A stretch of 64,000 bases of DNA from Meconema thalassinum. Lineage: Eukaryota > Arthropoda > Insecta > Orthoptera > Tettigoniidae. Made by a program: the position numbers and the translations under genes. Below the pieces are notes generated by a model. That model saw only the letters and a list, made by a program, of their open reading frames with translations. It did not search any database and had not been told where the DNA came from. Each line of letters begins with the position of its first letter. Position 1 is the stretch's first letter. Shown piece by piece: positions 9,049 through 20,056 of this stretch. Location: the NCBI GenBank assembly GCA_946902985.2, contig OX336388.2, positions 1,212,758,609-1,212,822,608 on the forward strand, given 5' to 3'.

Positions 9049-10215
9049 TGTTCGCTTTTGCGAATGTTTTTTGTGGCTATGTTTCCCGCACGGTTTGAAA
9101 CACTCGTTCAATTTTTGCCCCATTATTTTTTCCCGTTATAATTGCAGTATGAACACGGTGTTCTGATTATTTACTTAACTCACGTTTCTTTTGAATTATT
9201 GTTCTTTATTATTCTTGTCAACTCACCTTTTTCTGAAGTGTCTTTCTAGACGCACCATACTGTCACACTTTTTCATGAGGTACTGTGCTCATCTCAGCGG
9301 CAACCGTCGCAATGTGCTTGGGCTGTGCGCTGATTGGCTGTTTGACGCTCCGCCTTCATTCTGGATTGTTCGACGCGCTGTCGTCATTTCCACTATAAAT
9401 TCTCCGCTTCGCCGTTCTGCGGCCTTGTCTACATCTACCTGCTTGAACCAGTCTGACCACGGCTGCCTGCCGTTCCACAGCAAGGCCCTTCTTGGGAAGG
9501 CCCTGTTAGTAAACATTGAGTGGCTGGAACCTTGCCAGGCGGCATGCTTCATCACTCGGACTCTGTCATGCTGGGCGCGGCATGAGTCAACGACCTTCAC
9601 CTCAGCAACTAAGTCAGCCCGCTAGCTCACTACAACTCGGCGATGAGAAACTACAATTGATTGTAAACCGCCGGACAGATCATTACCAAGAGGTCTGTTC
9701 CTGCGGGGTGCAATTCGCCAATGGAGCCACCATCCATCTTTCTCGGAACGCATGCCGAGGCAGCTTAGAGGAAGCCTTCGTTTGGATCACAACCCGCTTC
9801 CTGCGGGCCAAATACTAAGTACAAAAGTATCGAATTATTGGTAACGTGAACTACCTTCACTTGGTTTATACATTTTTTTTAAGGCTAAGCCTTTTTTTTC
9901 TTGCTTCTTGCTTGTTTTTAGATATTTTTCTTAAACATACTTTTTTAATCGCCTTTATATGGCCTTTTTATGCATTTTTATTATAATTCTTCTTTATTCT
10001 AAGTTTCCTGGAGAAACCTTGCATTTTTCATTAGCTTCTTTTAATTATTCTTCTAAATGAAAATGTTTGTTATTACTTCACAAATCAAATAAATGTATCA
10101 AACCTTGGTTATCAATATTTGGTCTCTTCCTCATCGCTCTATTTCAATTTCACTGTGTGCCCGAATCCCAATCCCCTTTTTCCCAGTTGGGGTGCTAACT
10201 ACTCACCCCTTTCCA
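9049..10215 (+). repeat. 3' LTR of BEL/Pao retrotransposon
   Basis: The LTR is 1167 bp, starts TGTTCG and ends CCA, and is nearly identical to 2443-3607. Visible differences: a T-to-C change in the first T-run (about 9132), A-to-G near 9617, T-to-C near 10029, C-to-T near 10115, and two longer T-runs. The element is followed by CCTGT (10216-10220), the second copy of its target duplication. No clear polypurine tract precedes it; the 20 bases upstream are pyrimidine-rich. Confidence 0.97.
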
Positions 10216-10325
10216 CCTGTCTCGGGGATTGGGTGTATGTGACGGCTTCATCACTTCATCCTCATTACGACGTGTGTCAACTAGAAAGAACTGCACTTGA
10301 CCTCTCTGTAGGCCACACAATCATT
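10216..10325 (+). repeat. 3' half of the SINE split by the BEL/Pao element
   Basis: After the duplicated CCTGT the text continues as a SINE tail: CTCGGGGATTGGGTGTATGT, CATCCTCATTACGACGTG and CTCTGTAGGCCACAC. It ends at the 12-bp duplication TACCGTGTACAG (10326-10337). The joined SINE is about 218 bp. Confidence 0.88.
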
Positions 10326-10337
10326 TACCGTGTACAG

Positions 10338-12045
10338 CGAAACTATAACGTACAGATATAAGTGTCATTGAGACTGGTCGCACGTGAAGCAAAATGCTTA
10401 CTGCTGCTGAGAGGTCATAATTTAGGCTATCCTACTCTGTATCTTCAAAAGGTCATAGAACAGGCTGTTTCAAATCCACGAGTTTGAGTATGCGTACACG
10501 CGAGTACTCAGCAGTGATGCTCGGAGCACGGTTGGAGAGGGACTGGGGGTGATAGCCAATACGTCACTGGGCGAAGGTCATAGCACAGTCCATGCGCTTC
10601 CTGCCAGTTTGAGTATCCACCACACAGTGACGGCAGCCCCACGCCATAGCTGTATTCCATGTTGCAGTTTAACTCACGCAAGGTGGCGAGTACTTCGCTG
10701 CTCACTGGCGAGTAGCTCGGTTGGATCAGCCTGTCATAGAGACTCGTGACAATGCATCCATCCTCGTCTCTAAGCTACACTGGGAAGTTATGCCAACGTT
10801 CAAGGTCAAAACCACACGCTGTTTAACGTAAGATAATTTTTAGTAACCGTGATCATTGGCGGGATAACTCATCTGATGAGTGTGATATCAGGAAGGGTAT
10901 CTGATCGTAAAAAAATGCTCAATGAGACTCATTTCCCCTCATCCGTAAAGAAACGGAAATACATGTTTGTTTATTTCAATTTACCTTTTCTCGAAATGCT
11001 GAAATCCTTAAGCCGATATCTTACCGCACGCAATTACTAGAAATGCTTTTTCTTGGCTGGTTATTTGAATGGGCTGGATACTGTACCGCAGCACACAGTG
11101 GAGGGCGAGATGAGACGAGCCGAGCTTGTGCGTGTGCCTGTAATGAATGAAGACAGCACGGGAACAGAAAGTTCCATTGTTTGTTTACCCATTGTTGTAC
11201 CGCCTTTAAGATCTTGTGATAATCCAGTTTCTGGGAGACAAGAGGACTTTCTTTATCACGTTAGTATTTAAACATCTCCTCTAGATACAAATCCTTTATT
11301 CTCACGCACAAACTTGCTTATTCTGTAACATTAACTTTCAAACCAATCTGTCTCCCCTCGTTTATACACAAGTTTTCAATGTCGACAAATAAAGACGTTC
11401 CAACCAACTCTATAGTACAGTATTTGTCTTCCCTGTCATAGACAGCAAAGGTACTGTAATAGTAAAGTGCTATTCCCCATTAAAGGGAGGATATTTTTCC
11501 GGTCATCACTTTTGAACAATACAGTAGTTGAAGTGTTGACTTTCATGGACAGGAATTAAACATCAGCAGATCTTCTAAATGTCTTGTAGGCCTATGTTGC
11601 GGGATTTCGTCCAGGTGCACCCAACTGACCTTATCATCAAACATACACATACACAATAGAAAACTAGAAGATTTACTAGTTAGTAGTTCATATTTTGTTT
11701 GTCCACATTAGAATGATTATTAAACATTATAACAAGAATCAACACTTTGGTAACTTTCCCAATTCACTGTCTTGTTACAATATGCAGTTAGCCTACGTAC
11801 AGTACTAACCATGTACGTGGGGTGTAGGGCAGAGCTGCAACTTTGATCACAAGCGCCTTCGCTAATTACTCAAAAACCCCACTTATACATTGGATAAATA
11901 ATGCTCCCTTTGTTTAGTTACCGGTATTTTTCTGACTCACTGTCAGTCGCGAAATGTAATATTCAAATAAGAGCTGAAACGGTGGACACTCAATATTGAG
12001 AAGAGGAAGGTGGGATTCCTATCTCAAATTTCTGAGAAGTAGTGA
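10338..12045. other. Unassigned intergenic stretch
   Basis: No recognisable gene or element. Open frames here are short and lack domains. Positions about 10380-10800 are comparatively GC-rich, with recurring GGCGAGTA/GCGAGTAC words (10500, 10685, 10709). The rest is AT-rich. It may be an old repeat I do not recognise. Confidence 0.4.
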
Positions 12046-12083
12046 TTTAGCACTTATACTCCAGGCAAATACCAAGATGGTAT
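12046..12083 (+). repeat. Left piece of a family C SINE interrupted by a mariner-like element
   Basis: CACTTATACTCCAGGCAAAT followed by ACCAAGATGGTA matches the middle of the family C SINE at 54585-54615. The match stops at the TA where the mariner-like element begins. The SINE resumes at 12921 as TAAGGCCACGGTTGCTTCCT, matching the continuation in other copies (39318, 61763). Confidence 0.75.
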
Positions 12084-12084
12084 A

Positions 12085-12918
12085 CATAGTGTAACAATAA
12101 TGTATGTCACAAAATCCAGGACACATTCCTTACACATAGACGAAGAATTTATGTTGTATGAACATGGGTCTGGAAACGCTTTGTTTCCATGTTATACCTC
12201 ATTGTTTCCAACTCATTAATCATGGGAAACACACAAGAACAGAACGTACCTGCATACCACATGCATCTCCTTCTCACAGGAGATGTTCAATATGCCCTCG
12301 GTGCGCATTGATGCATGCATCAACCCACCGTCATAGTGAATCTCGGATGCACTGATGTATCCCTGGAGTACTGAGTATGGTTTCGCAGCCTTCCTTAATA
12401 CGGGCACGAAGACTCGGAATATCTTGTAGTGGGGTTCGATACACAAGAGCTTTCAAATGCCCTCTTAAATGAAAGTCCTGTGATTTTAGGTCTGGAGAGC
12501 GTGGAAGCCAGGCAATTGGTCCACCTCTACCTATCCATCTGTCACCAAATCTGTTGTTTAGAAGCCAACGGACATCAATACTAAAATGAGGAGGTGCTCC
12601 ATCGTGCATGAAGTACATGTTTTGTTGCACTGATAAATACACATCTGCTAAGCCGCATGACAGCAGGGTTATGTAAAACAAAACACTAGCGGTGCACCTA
12701 CGATAATGACAACGTAACCAGACGTAACCAAGAGTGCATGTTCTCCTTGATTATAACTTTCCTTTCTTGTATGTTTCCCATGCTTAATGAGTTGGAGACA
12801 ATGAGGTGTAACATGGAAGCAAAGCGTTTCCGGACCCATGTTCATATAACATAATTTCTTCGTCTAAGTGTGAAGAATGTGTCCAGAATTTTGTGCCGTA
12901 CATTATTGTTACACCCTG
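12085..12918 (-). mobile_element. Mariner/Tc1-superfamily element, decayed, with long terminal inverted repeats
   Basis: The outer about 145 bp at each end are inverted copies: GTGTAACAATAATGTA at the left and its complement near 12900-12916, continuing through GACGAAGAA, CATGGGTC and ATGGGAAACA. Ends are CATAGTGTAAC at the left and CAGGGTGTAAC (complement) at the right, flanked by TA on both sides as for this superfamily. At 834 bp it is too short for a full transposase and retains only the C-terminal coding part. Confidence 0.88.
12331..12681 (-). pseudogene. C-terminal mariner-like transposase remnant
   Basis: The 116-residue frame contains FMHDGAPPHFS (the second catalytic aspartate) and RSPDLKSQDFHLRGHLK (the third acidic position, D rather than E), both typical of mariner-like transposases. 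It then continues DIPSLRARI, the usual C-terminal pattern. The N-terminal DNA-binding domain and the first catalytic aspartate are missing. It lies within the inverted repeats at 12085-12918 and cannot encode an active enzyme. Confidence 0.85.
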
Positions 12919-12975
12919 TATAACGTAAGGCCACGGTTGCTTCCTTCTCATTCCCTACTCGAAGTACAAGTGAGT
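12919..12975 (+). repeat. Right piece of the interrupted family C SINE
   Basis: This is the continuation of the SINE whose left piece ends at 12083. TAAGGCCACGGTTGCTTCCT then TCTCATTCCCTA matches the AGGCCACGGCCGC...CTTCCCAA... part of family C copies. The TA at 12919-12920 is the mariner target duplication. Confidence 0.7.
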
Positions 12976-13072
12976 GCAGTAATATACTCATCGCAATAAT
13001 GAAGGTTATCAAGCAGAATTCAAACATACTCAAGTATTTGGGGATGGAACTGCAATTATCCCAATTCCCTAA

Positions 13073-15326
13073 ATCTATATATATAAAAGAAAGTCGTGTT
13101 AGTTACACTATTTATAACTCAAGAACGGCTGAAGCGATTTGGCTGAAATTTGGTGTGGAGGTAGCTTAGAACCATCAGACGGACATAGGATACTCTTTAT
13201 CCCATGACGTGACATAAAACGTCAAATAGAATACAAGTCACTGTAAAACGTAACGCAAATAACAGCTAAGGCAAGTCCTTTCCAGGCAACAGTGGCTCGT
13301 GACGGGACACGGCCGACTGGATGCGAGTAGCGCTCTCCACTCCCGGTATAGAAAATGAGGCTCTTAATATGAAATCCCGTTAGTTATTCTACGTAATTTG
13401 TATAGGGGTAGTAAATCCAATTTACAATAGATGGCGCGTTTGTTTCAAGAAAGTCCCACATGCGTTCATATACCATTCATCCCATTGCGATGAAACTTGG
13501 GTGAGATGTTCTGTACACTTCAGGTAAGGTTTCTGGCTGAATAAATCCACTTAACGATTGGTAGCGCACGAGAAGATTCAACAAATGAGCGACGACGGGC
13601 GAAGCGTTTCAACAAAGTCCTGTATGCGTTCACATACCATTCGTCCGATAGCGATGAAATTTGGGTGAGAGGTTGTGTATACTACAGGCAAGGTTTCTGG
13701 CTTAGTAAATCCATGTTATAATATGTATCGCACGATTAGATTCAACTAATGAGCGACGACGAGCGTAGCGTTTCAACCAAGTCCCGTATGAGTTCATATA
13801 CTATTCGTCTGATAGCGTTGAAACTTGGATGAGATGTTGTGTACACTTCAGGGAATGTTTCTGGCTTAGTAAATCCACTTAACAATAGGTAGCGCACGAG
13901 TAGATTCAACAAATGAGCGACGACGGGCGAAGCGTTTCAACAAAGTCCTGTATGCGTTCACATACCATTCGTCCGATAGCGATGAAACTTGGGTGAGAGG
14001 TGGTGTACACTACAGACAAGGTTCCTGGCCTAGTAAATCCATGTTATAATAGGTAGCGCAAGAGAAGATTCAACAAATGAGCGACGATGCGCGAAGCATT
14101 TCAACAAAGTCCCGTATGCGTTCATATATTACTCGTCTGAAAGCGATGAAACTTGGGTGAGATGTTGTGTACACTTCAGAGAAAGTATCTGGCTTACTAA
14201 ATCCACTTTACAATAGGTATCGCACAAGTAGATTAAACAAATGAGCGATGACGCGCGAAGTGTTTCAACATAGTCCCGTATGCTTTCATATACCGTTCGT
14301 CCGATAGCGACTAAACTTAGGAGAGTTGTTGTGTACACTTTAGGGAAGGTTTCTGGCTTAGTGAATCCACTTTACAATAGGTATCGCACAAGTAGATTCA
14401 ACGAATGAGCGATGGCACGCGAATCGTTTATACAAAGTCCCGTATGCGTTCATATACCATTCATCCGATTGCTATGAAACTGTGGTGAATTGTTGTGCAC
14501 CCTCCGGGAAAGGTTTCTGACTTAGTAAATCCTTTTTACAATAGGTAGCGCACGAGTAGATTCAATAAATGAGTAACAGCGCGGGTATCGTTTAAAGAAA
14601 GTTCCGTATGCGTTCATATACCATTCATGAGATTGCAATGAAATTTGGTGAAATGTTGTTTCCACTCCCGCGAAGATTTCTGATTTTGTAAATCCATTTT
14701 ACAATATGGTAGTGCACGAGTAGATTCAACTAATGAGCGACAGCACGTGAATCGTTTCAACCAAGTCCCGTATGCGTTCATATACCATTCATCCGAGTGT
14801 GATAAAACTTTGGTGAGTTGAGTACAGTCCGGCGAAGGTGTATGAATTAGTAAATCCGTTTTTCAATGGGTGGCGCACAAGAAGATTAAACAAATGACTA
14901 ACGGCGCGCGAATCGTTTATACAAAATCCCGTATGCTTTCATATGCCATTCATTCGATTGTGATGAAACTTTGATGAGTTGTTGTGTACACGCCGGGGAA
15001 GGTTTTCGAAAATTAGTAAATCCATTTTACAATAGGTAGCGTACAAGTATATTCAACAAATGTGTGACGGCGCTCGAATCATTTCAACAAAGTCCCGTAT
15101 GCGTTCATACGCCATTCATTTCATTGCGATGAAACTTTGGTGAGTTGTTTCGAGCACGCTCCCAGGACTTTTTTGATATAGTAAATCAATTTTACAATAG
15201 TTTAGAGGTGGTTAACGGAAAAAGAAAAAAAATATTGGGAATCCAAAAGCACTTCAACAAACAAAGTTACAACGCCAACACTTTCTTTGATTGGCATTGC
15301 GACGCATGCCGGGTACAGCTAATTAA
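13073..15326 (+). mobile_element. Non-autonomous Helentron-like element carrying an about 164-bp tandem array (copy 1)
   Basis: It begins TCTATATATATAAAAGAAAG and has CAAGAACGGCTGAAGCGATT, a stretch characteristic of Helentron/HINE-type non-autonomous rolling-circle elements. It ends GCATGCCGGGTACAGCTAAT. The last about 100 bp (AAGTTACAACG, CTTTCTTTGATTGGCA, GCCGGGT-CAGCTA) are shared with the element ending at 30842. Between the head and tail lies a tandem array. No protein is encoded. The Helentron assignment rests on end sequences remembered from insect families; there is no Rep/helicase here to prove it. Confidence 0.6.
13440..15200 (+). repeat. Tandem array, about 164-bp unit, 10-11 copies
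   Basis: The anchor word AATGAGCGACGAC, or variants, falls at about 13585, 13749, 13915, 14078, 14241, 14405, 14568, 14732, 14893 and 15057, giving intervals of 161-166 bp. Each unit has GTTTCAACAAAGTCCCGTAT, GCGTTCATATACCATTC, GATGAAACTTGGGTGAG and TAGTAAATCCA. Copies diverge toward the right end (AGCGCGCG and GAATCG variants). Early units alternate in subtype (see findings). Confidence 0.93.
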
Positions 15327-15450
15327 AAAATAAATAAATAACGTAATTATTTAATTAATACATAAATTAATTAATTAATACAAAAAATGAATTAATTAAT
15401 TTTATGGCTAAGAACATAGAGCCATCAAAGATATATAAAACTGATATACT
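15327..15450. repeat. AT-rich TTAA-type simple repeat
   Basis: An AT-rich run of TTAATTAATTAATACA-like words lies between the Helentron-like element and the MITE. No other content. Confidence 0.6.
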
Positions 15451-15454
15451 GTAA

Positions 15455-15787
15455 TGGAGCAACCTCTCTACGAGAACAATTGCTACACAAGAGTAATCGT
15501 AATGTGTGCCATAGAGCAATCATTGCAACACATCGACAAGGCGCACTAAGGGTGTAAGATGCCTTCCACCAGTCCATAATATTGTGACTTTATTTACTGA
15601 TGCATCACGAGTTACATTGCTTCAATATACTGTACTCTCCCTCTTCTGACAAAATGTATTGTGCAGTGTAGGAAGGCGTCATACATCGTTAGTGCGTCAA
15701 TCACTGGCGATGTACCGCATTGACCACTCTATGGAACCAATTATAACTTATCTTGTGTAGCAATAATTCACCTAGAGAGGTTCTTCA
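15455..15787. mobile_element. MITE with about 75-bp inverted repeats
   Basis: The left arm carries AACCTCTCTACGAGAACAAT, TTGCTACACAAGA and CCATAGAG. The complement of the right arm reads AACCTCTCTAGGTGAATTAT, TTGCTACACAAGA and CCATAGAG in the same order (15715-15787). The whole is about 333 bp with a non-coding core. A clear target duplication is not visible, so the superfamily is unknown. Confidence 0.72.
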
Positions 15788-16104
15788 ATTCTTGCGAAGT
15801 GATCATATTTGCCTCAAGTATGGCTCTTGCTATCCAAAACTCCCATCATCCTTCGAGACAATGCACGGTATCACACTGTTACACAGAGATGGATCTCCTA
15901 CGCGAATGGCGACTCGATGTACGGAAATATCCACAATCTTGGTACAATCTAAGTAATAACCCCTCTGAAGAAGCATTATGCAATTACTACCATATGGTGT
16001 CATTTGAGGGCATCGCCAGAGATGGGTGCACTGATAGTGTACATCGCTTCCCATAAGTGAGATAGGAGATGGTAGTTATAGAGGGTGTTTCTTCATCCCG
16101 TCTT

Positions 16105-17615
16105 TTTTTTAACCTATTTTCATTTATGAAAAATAGGCTTATGAGATCACTCTTTGTCCGTGTGTCAGTCTGTGTGTGCGTGTGTGTGTGATGGTGTGTG
16201 TCTCCCCCAAAAAACTTCTAAATGACTGGAGCGATTTCAATGAAACTCGGTAAGTTCATATCACTATTCTGGACGACCCCGACCGTACCATTCAAATTTT
16301 GTTACGTCATGGCAGCTGTGCGAAATATTTCACCAGCATTCAATATCTCCGAAACTATTACCGATATCACCCAGGAATATTTTACGGCGATGAAAGGGAA
16401 CTACTAGAAGTACACCTACGTGACTTTTGAAAACTTGGTAACTACAAAACTAACGTGGTGGCCAAGCGAAGTTGCGACTTTTAAATAGACATTTCTCGCG
16501 ATTTAACCAACCAAACGCAATAACATTTGGTACAGTATATGCTTATACACATTGTAATGCACCGACATCTAACTTCGTTCAATTGTTTACATAGCCTCAA
16601 GATGTCGGCTGTGCGAAATATTTCACCGGCATTCTATATCTCTGAAACTATTAGCGGTATCACCCTGAAATTTTGTACGGAGATAAAGGGCACTACTGCA
16701 AGTTTATCAATAAGTCTTTCAACAACCGGTTAACTACAAAACGAATATGGCGACCAAGCAAATTTGAAAGTTTTAAATAGACCTTTCTCGCGATTTAATG
16801 ATCCAAACGCAATGAAACTTGGTACAGGAAATATTTATACACACTGAAATGCACTGGTATCAAAATGGATTCAATTGTTTACATAACCTCAAGATGGCGG
16901 CAGTGCGAATTTTAAAATTAAGATTTTATTTCTTGTGTCGTAATCATGCGATCGAAGTGAAAGTTTGAATAATGAACCCACGCAATAATTTTCCTTTAAT
17001 GGTACATGACTCTATGGCCTATACATATAACTATCCAACATGGCGACCATCCAAAATATTTTGATGGATCTCAATATCTACGAATCTATTACTGTAATCA
17101 AACTGAATTTTTAATGTTAATAGGGACTATGAACATACGTTCACCTATAGGACTTTCAATAACCTGGTGATCACTAATCCAACATAGCGGCGACGCGAAG
17201 TATAAATATTCACATGGTCGTTTCTCGCAATTTAACCATCCGAGTGCAGTGACACTTGGTACAGTAAATCCTTATACAAATGATAATCCACTGGCATCTA
17301 TTTTTTTCAATTGTTTCCATAACCACCAGATGGCAGCTGTGCGAAATTTTTAAATCTCGTTTTTACTTCTTGTGTCCTAATCATGTGATTGAAGTTTGCA
17401 TACTACACGTACACAATAATCTTCATGTAACTCATAACTCTAAGACCTACATATATAAAATTCCAACATGGCGACCATCCGCAATATGTAGTCGGTTCTC
17501 AATATATACGAATCTATTACAGCAATCGAACTGAAATTTTGTATGTGATAGAGGCAATTAACATAAGTAGGATATATGAAAATAGGCTGTATAGTTCTTC
17601 ACGGAACTACTTGTT
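16105..17615 (+). repeat. Tandem-rich dispersed repeat with GT-rich leader
   Basis: It starts AACCTATTTTCATTTATGAA, then AGGCTTATGAGATCAC, a (GT)n leader (about 16165-16200), and ACTTCTAAATGACTGGAGCG. The same start recurs at 40115-40250 (CCTATTTTCATTTAAGAAAA, AGGCTTATGAGATCAC, (GT)n, ACTTCTAAACGGCTGGAGTG), so this is a family. Inside are repeating units with GTGCGAAATATTTCACC at 16319 and 16612 (293 bp apart) and a diverged copy at about 16904. CATGGCGACCATCC recurs near 17040 and 17467. It ends near GAAAATAGGCTGTATAG. No coding potential. The head (GCTGGAGTGATTTCATTGAA) resembles the heads of the Helentron-like elements. Confidence 0.75.
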
Positions 17616-18100
17616 TTTCTTTCAAATTATGTAGATTGATGATTTTTGTTGCATTCAAAAATCACTGGCGTTGAGGAAAGGGATGTGCAGAAAAGCATTC
17701 ACTAATTATGAACGGTAGTGTTCTGGAGAGAGGGTGTTGCCCGTTAATAGCGGACGTGTGAGTGTGGCTGGACAGCTCCAACAAGGGAGAGTGCGACTTG
17801 CCCCCAGCTGTTTGGGGCCGAGCCTTCTATGATTGTGGACTATTATATATTGTACTGTGCATAATTACACAGAAGTGTGAGGGCTGAATTTGTACCTCTT
17901 CCCCACAAATTGTCATCCTAAAGAAGATTTCCATCGTTGAACCTAAAACTCAGGAAGGTACTATTGGTTAAATATGCTCCGTGCTTATAACTTTTGTCTC
18001 AGTTATATAACTCATTTCAAGTTCCAATCTCCCAATGATTTTCTATATAATGGTGTATGATATTTACATTACTCGTGATTATATAACTCTTTCTATAGAT
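17616..18100. other. Unassigned
   Basis: I see no gene, terminal repeat or tandem structure in this stretch. A GC-richer patch at 17720-17830 has no recognised family. Confidence 0.4.
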
Positions 18101-18101
18101 A

Positions 18102-19330
18102 CTAGCATTTTAGCCCGGTGTCACCAGGGATGAGAATGAGAATACAGAGAGGATCCTTGTTTCAGGATTTACCGAAGCCAATACACTCTCAATACTCCGA
18201 TGAAGACATATTCTAAAGCTCCCTGTTCATTCCCACTGCTCAAATATTGAGAGGAAAGCGCTGTATTTTCCCTGCGCTTCCTCACTCTAAATCCAGTAAC
18301 GTATACAGTACCCTTAGGAATCCTGATAACAGAGATCTTTTAAACGGTGTTGTAATGTTATTTTGTAATTAGAAAATTTATTTTGGATCTCCGGAAGACC
18401 CCAGTTCCCCACCTATTGTAACTTCTGGAAAGGAAATAGAAGGTTTGTTCTGCCCAGAGTGCAAATCGAGTCACTATAACAAGGAAACTTAATTTAAAAA
18501 TATTGTCGGGTAAATAATAGCTGATTTATTATATACATTAATATTTAACCTTTCTTCCTCCAAAACGACAAAAATTGAAAGTATATTTTTCTTATAAACA
18601 TCGTTTAGGTTTAGGTTTTTTCTAAACGACGAATAATGTTTGGATCCTTTAATACTGTATTATTAAAATTAATTACCCGTCCCTGTTTCCCGAGACTCCA
18701 ATACTTTAGAATAAATATAGCCTTTCTCTCCCATTAAAAGTAACATAACCATCCTAAAATTTTCGCTATCGACGGAACCATTTGTACACCAATCATTGGT
18801 CCAACCATTTTGACCACCTTAGATCCCCTGATTCCCCTTCTGAATTTCTGAGCATGAAATAGAAGTTACATTACGACTATGCCCTCGATACGCGATATTA
18901 TTAAGAGACACAAATATTCTCATTTATACCCTGATTCGTGCCTGACCGCGGGCTTGATGCAACACAGGTCTGGTAGGGGTTATCATCTTTATTTCACATT
19001 AAAGGATCCCGTATACCCAATCCGTATTTGCAGCAATTTTTGGTTCTTATGCACTAAATTGATAGTTTGAAAGATTTTATGCAAACTCTATCTCCCAACT
19101 CCCTGCGAAATTTGCAAAAGTTAAACCTTAGCGTTTAATTACTTTCACAAGGGAGCAATTATGAATTGGAGGCAAAAGGCTACAGTTATATCACGTAAAA
19201 AGGCAACATACTCTACCTACTCTATTCGCAGATTTCACCTAATGTTGGAAACCATATGAGAATATGTTGCGTGAACGTTTTCCCTAGCCCTGACCACCTG
19301 ATTCTGCGCAAGACTCACTCGCTAGCTAAC
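18102..19330 (-). repeat. Possible Helentron-like element, minus strand (weak)
   Basis: ATACTAGCATTTTAGCCCGG at about 18100 is, on the minus strand, an end of the type CCGGGCTAAAATGCTAGTAT, similar in shape to the CCCGGGTA...CTAGT ends of this element type. The rest is AT-rich with short C-rich words and no clear array or second end. I only support the left boundary. Confidence 0.3.
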
Positions 19331-19436
19331 TCACATTTTCATAACCACTGACACTGCATATTGCGCTACGCTGGCCAGACTGTTAATTATGATGCTTGTA
19401 GTTTGACGCTATCATGAGCCTCTGGACATCCTTTCT

Positions 19437-19546
19437 ACGTGGAATCCAAACCACAGGACATGGCATTTTACTTTGATAATCTCACATGCATTGACAGGGA
19501 ATCGAATCCGATCCACCGTGGTGAGAGCTTGACCACTGTACCACTA
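19437..19546 (-). repeat. Family A SINE fragment
   Basis: The plus-strand text ACGTGGAATCCAAACCACAG, CATGGCATTTTAC, TCTCACATGCATTGACAGGG, then AATCGAATCC and GGTGAGAG, is the reverse complement of the family A SINE body and box B. It is diverged and lacks the tail. Confidence 0.75.
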
Positions 19547-20056
19547 TTAAAGATATATCAATTCTATATTAATATTATTACTAAGCATAAAACATTCTAC
19601 AAAACGTCTGCAACAGCATATATCAATCTTTAATATACGGTATAGTCCACTGTAAATGTTTTTTCGTTGCAACACATGTTTTTGACCTATTCTAACTTAA
19701 ATGACTAACAGAGGGCTGTGTATTTAAGATAGTTCTGTATATGGTGTCCGGGAATTTATTGTAGTGTTTTATGGTAAACAAAACTATTGATGAAATGCTG
19801 ATATATATTTAACGGTTTAGACAACGTAAGCTGAAAACACGCATGGACATCGGTTCTTTTCTTCGACTTGCTTCTCTTGAATCGTTTCGCTCGGCACACT
19901 TTGGTGATATATGAATGTTTCTGCATATTATACAAATCTTTCTCGATAAATGCTTTATAGAATGGTGAAAACTGCATCCAAATACGTACAGTAGTCCTCA
20001 ATATTAGCCCGGACAAACCGACGGAAGGACAAAATTGAGGTTTTTAATTTATAATA
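19547..20056. other. Unassigned AT-rich stretch
   Basis: No recognisable element or gene. An 86-codon minus-strand open frame (19756-20016) has no domain and is probably chance. Confidence 0.4.

Larger units (their letters stand above)
2443..10215 (+). mobile_element. Full-length young BEL/Pao LTR retrotransposon
   Basis: A complete 7.77-kb structure: two near-identical LTRs, a primer site directly after the 5' LTR, Gag, protease, reverse transcriptase, RNase H and integrase in BEL/Pao order, and a perfect 5-bp target duplication. No envelope-like frame was seen between integrase and the 3' LTR (only 44 bp). One frameshift breaks Gag-Pol, so this copy may need help from another source, unless the shift is an assembly error. 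Confidence 0.96.

Noticed and set aside
13440..15200. CRISPR-like array
   Set aside because: The whole about 164-bp unit repeats with no unique spacers. It is a satellite-type tandem repeat, and the sequence appears eukaryotic.
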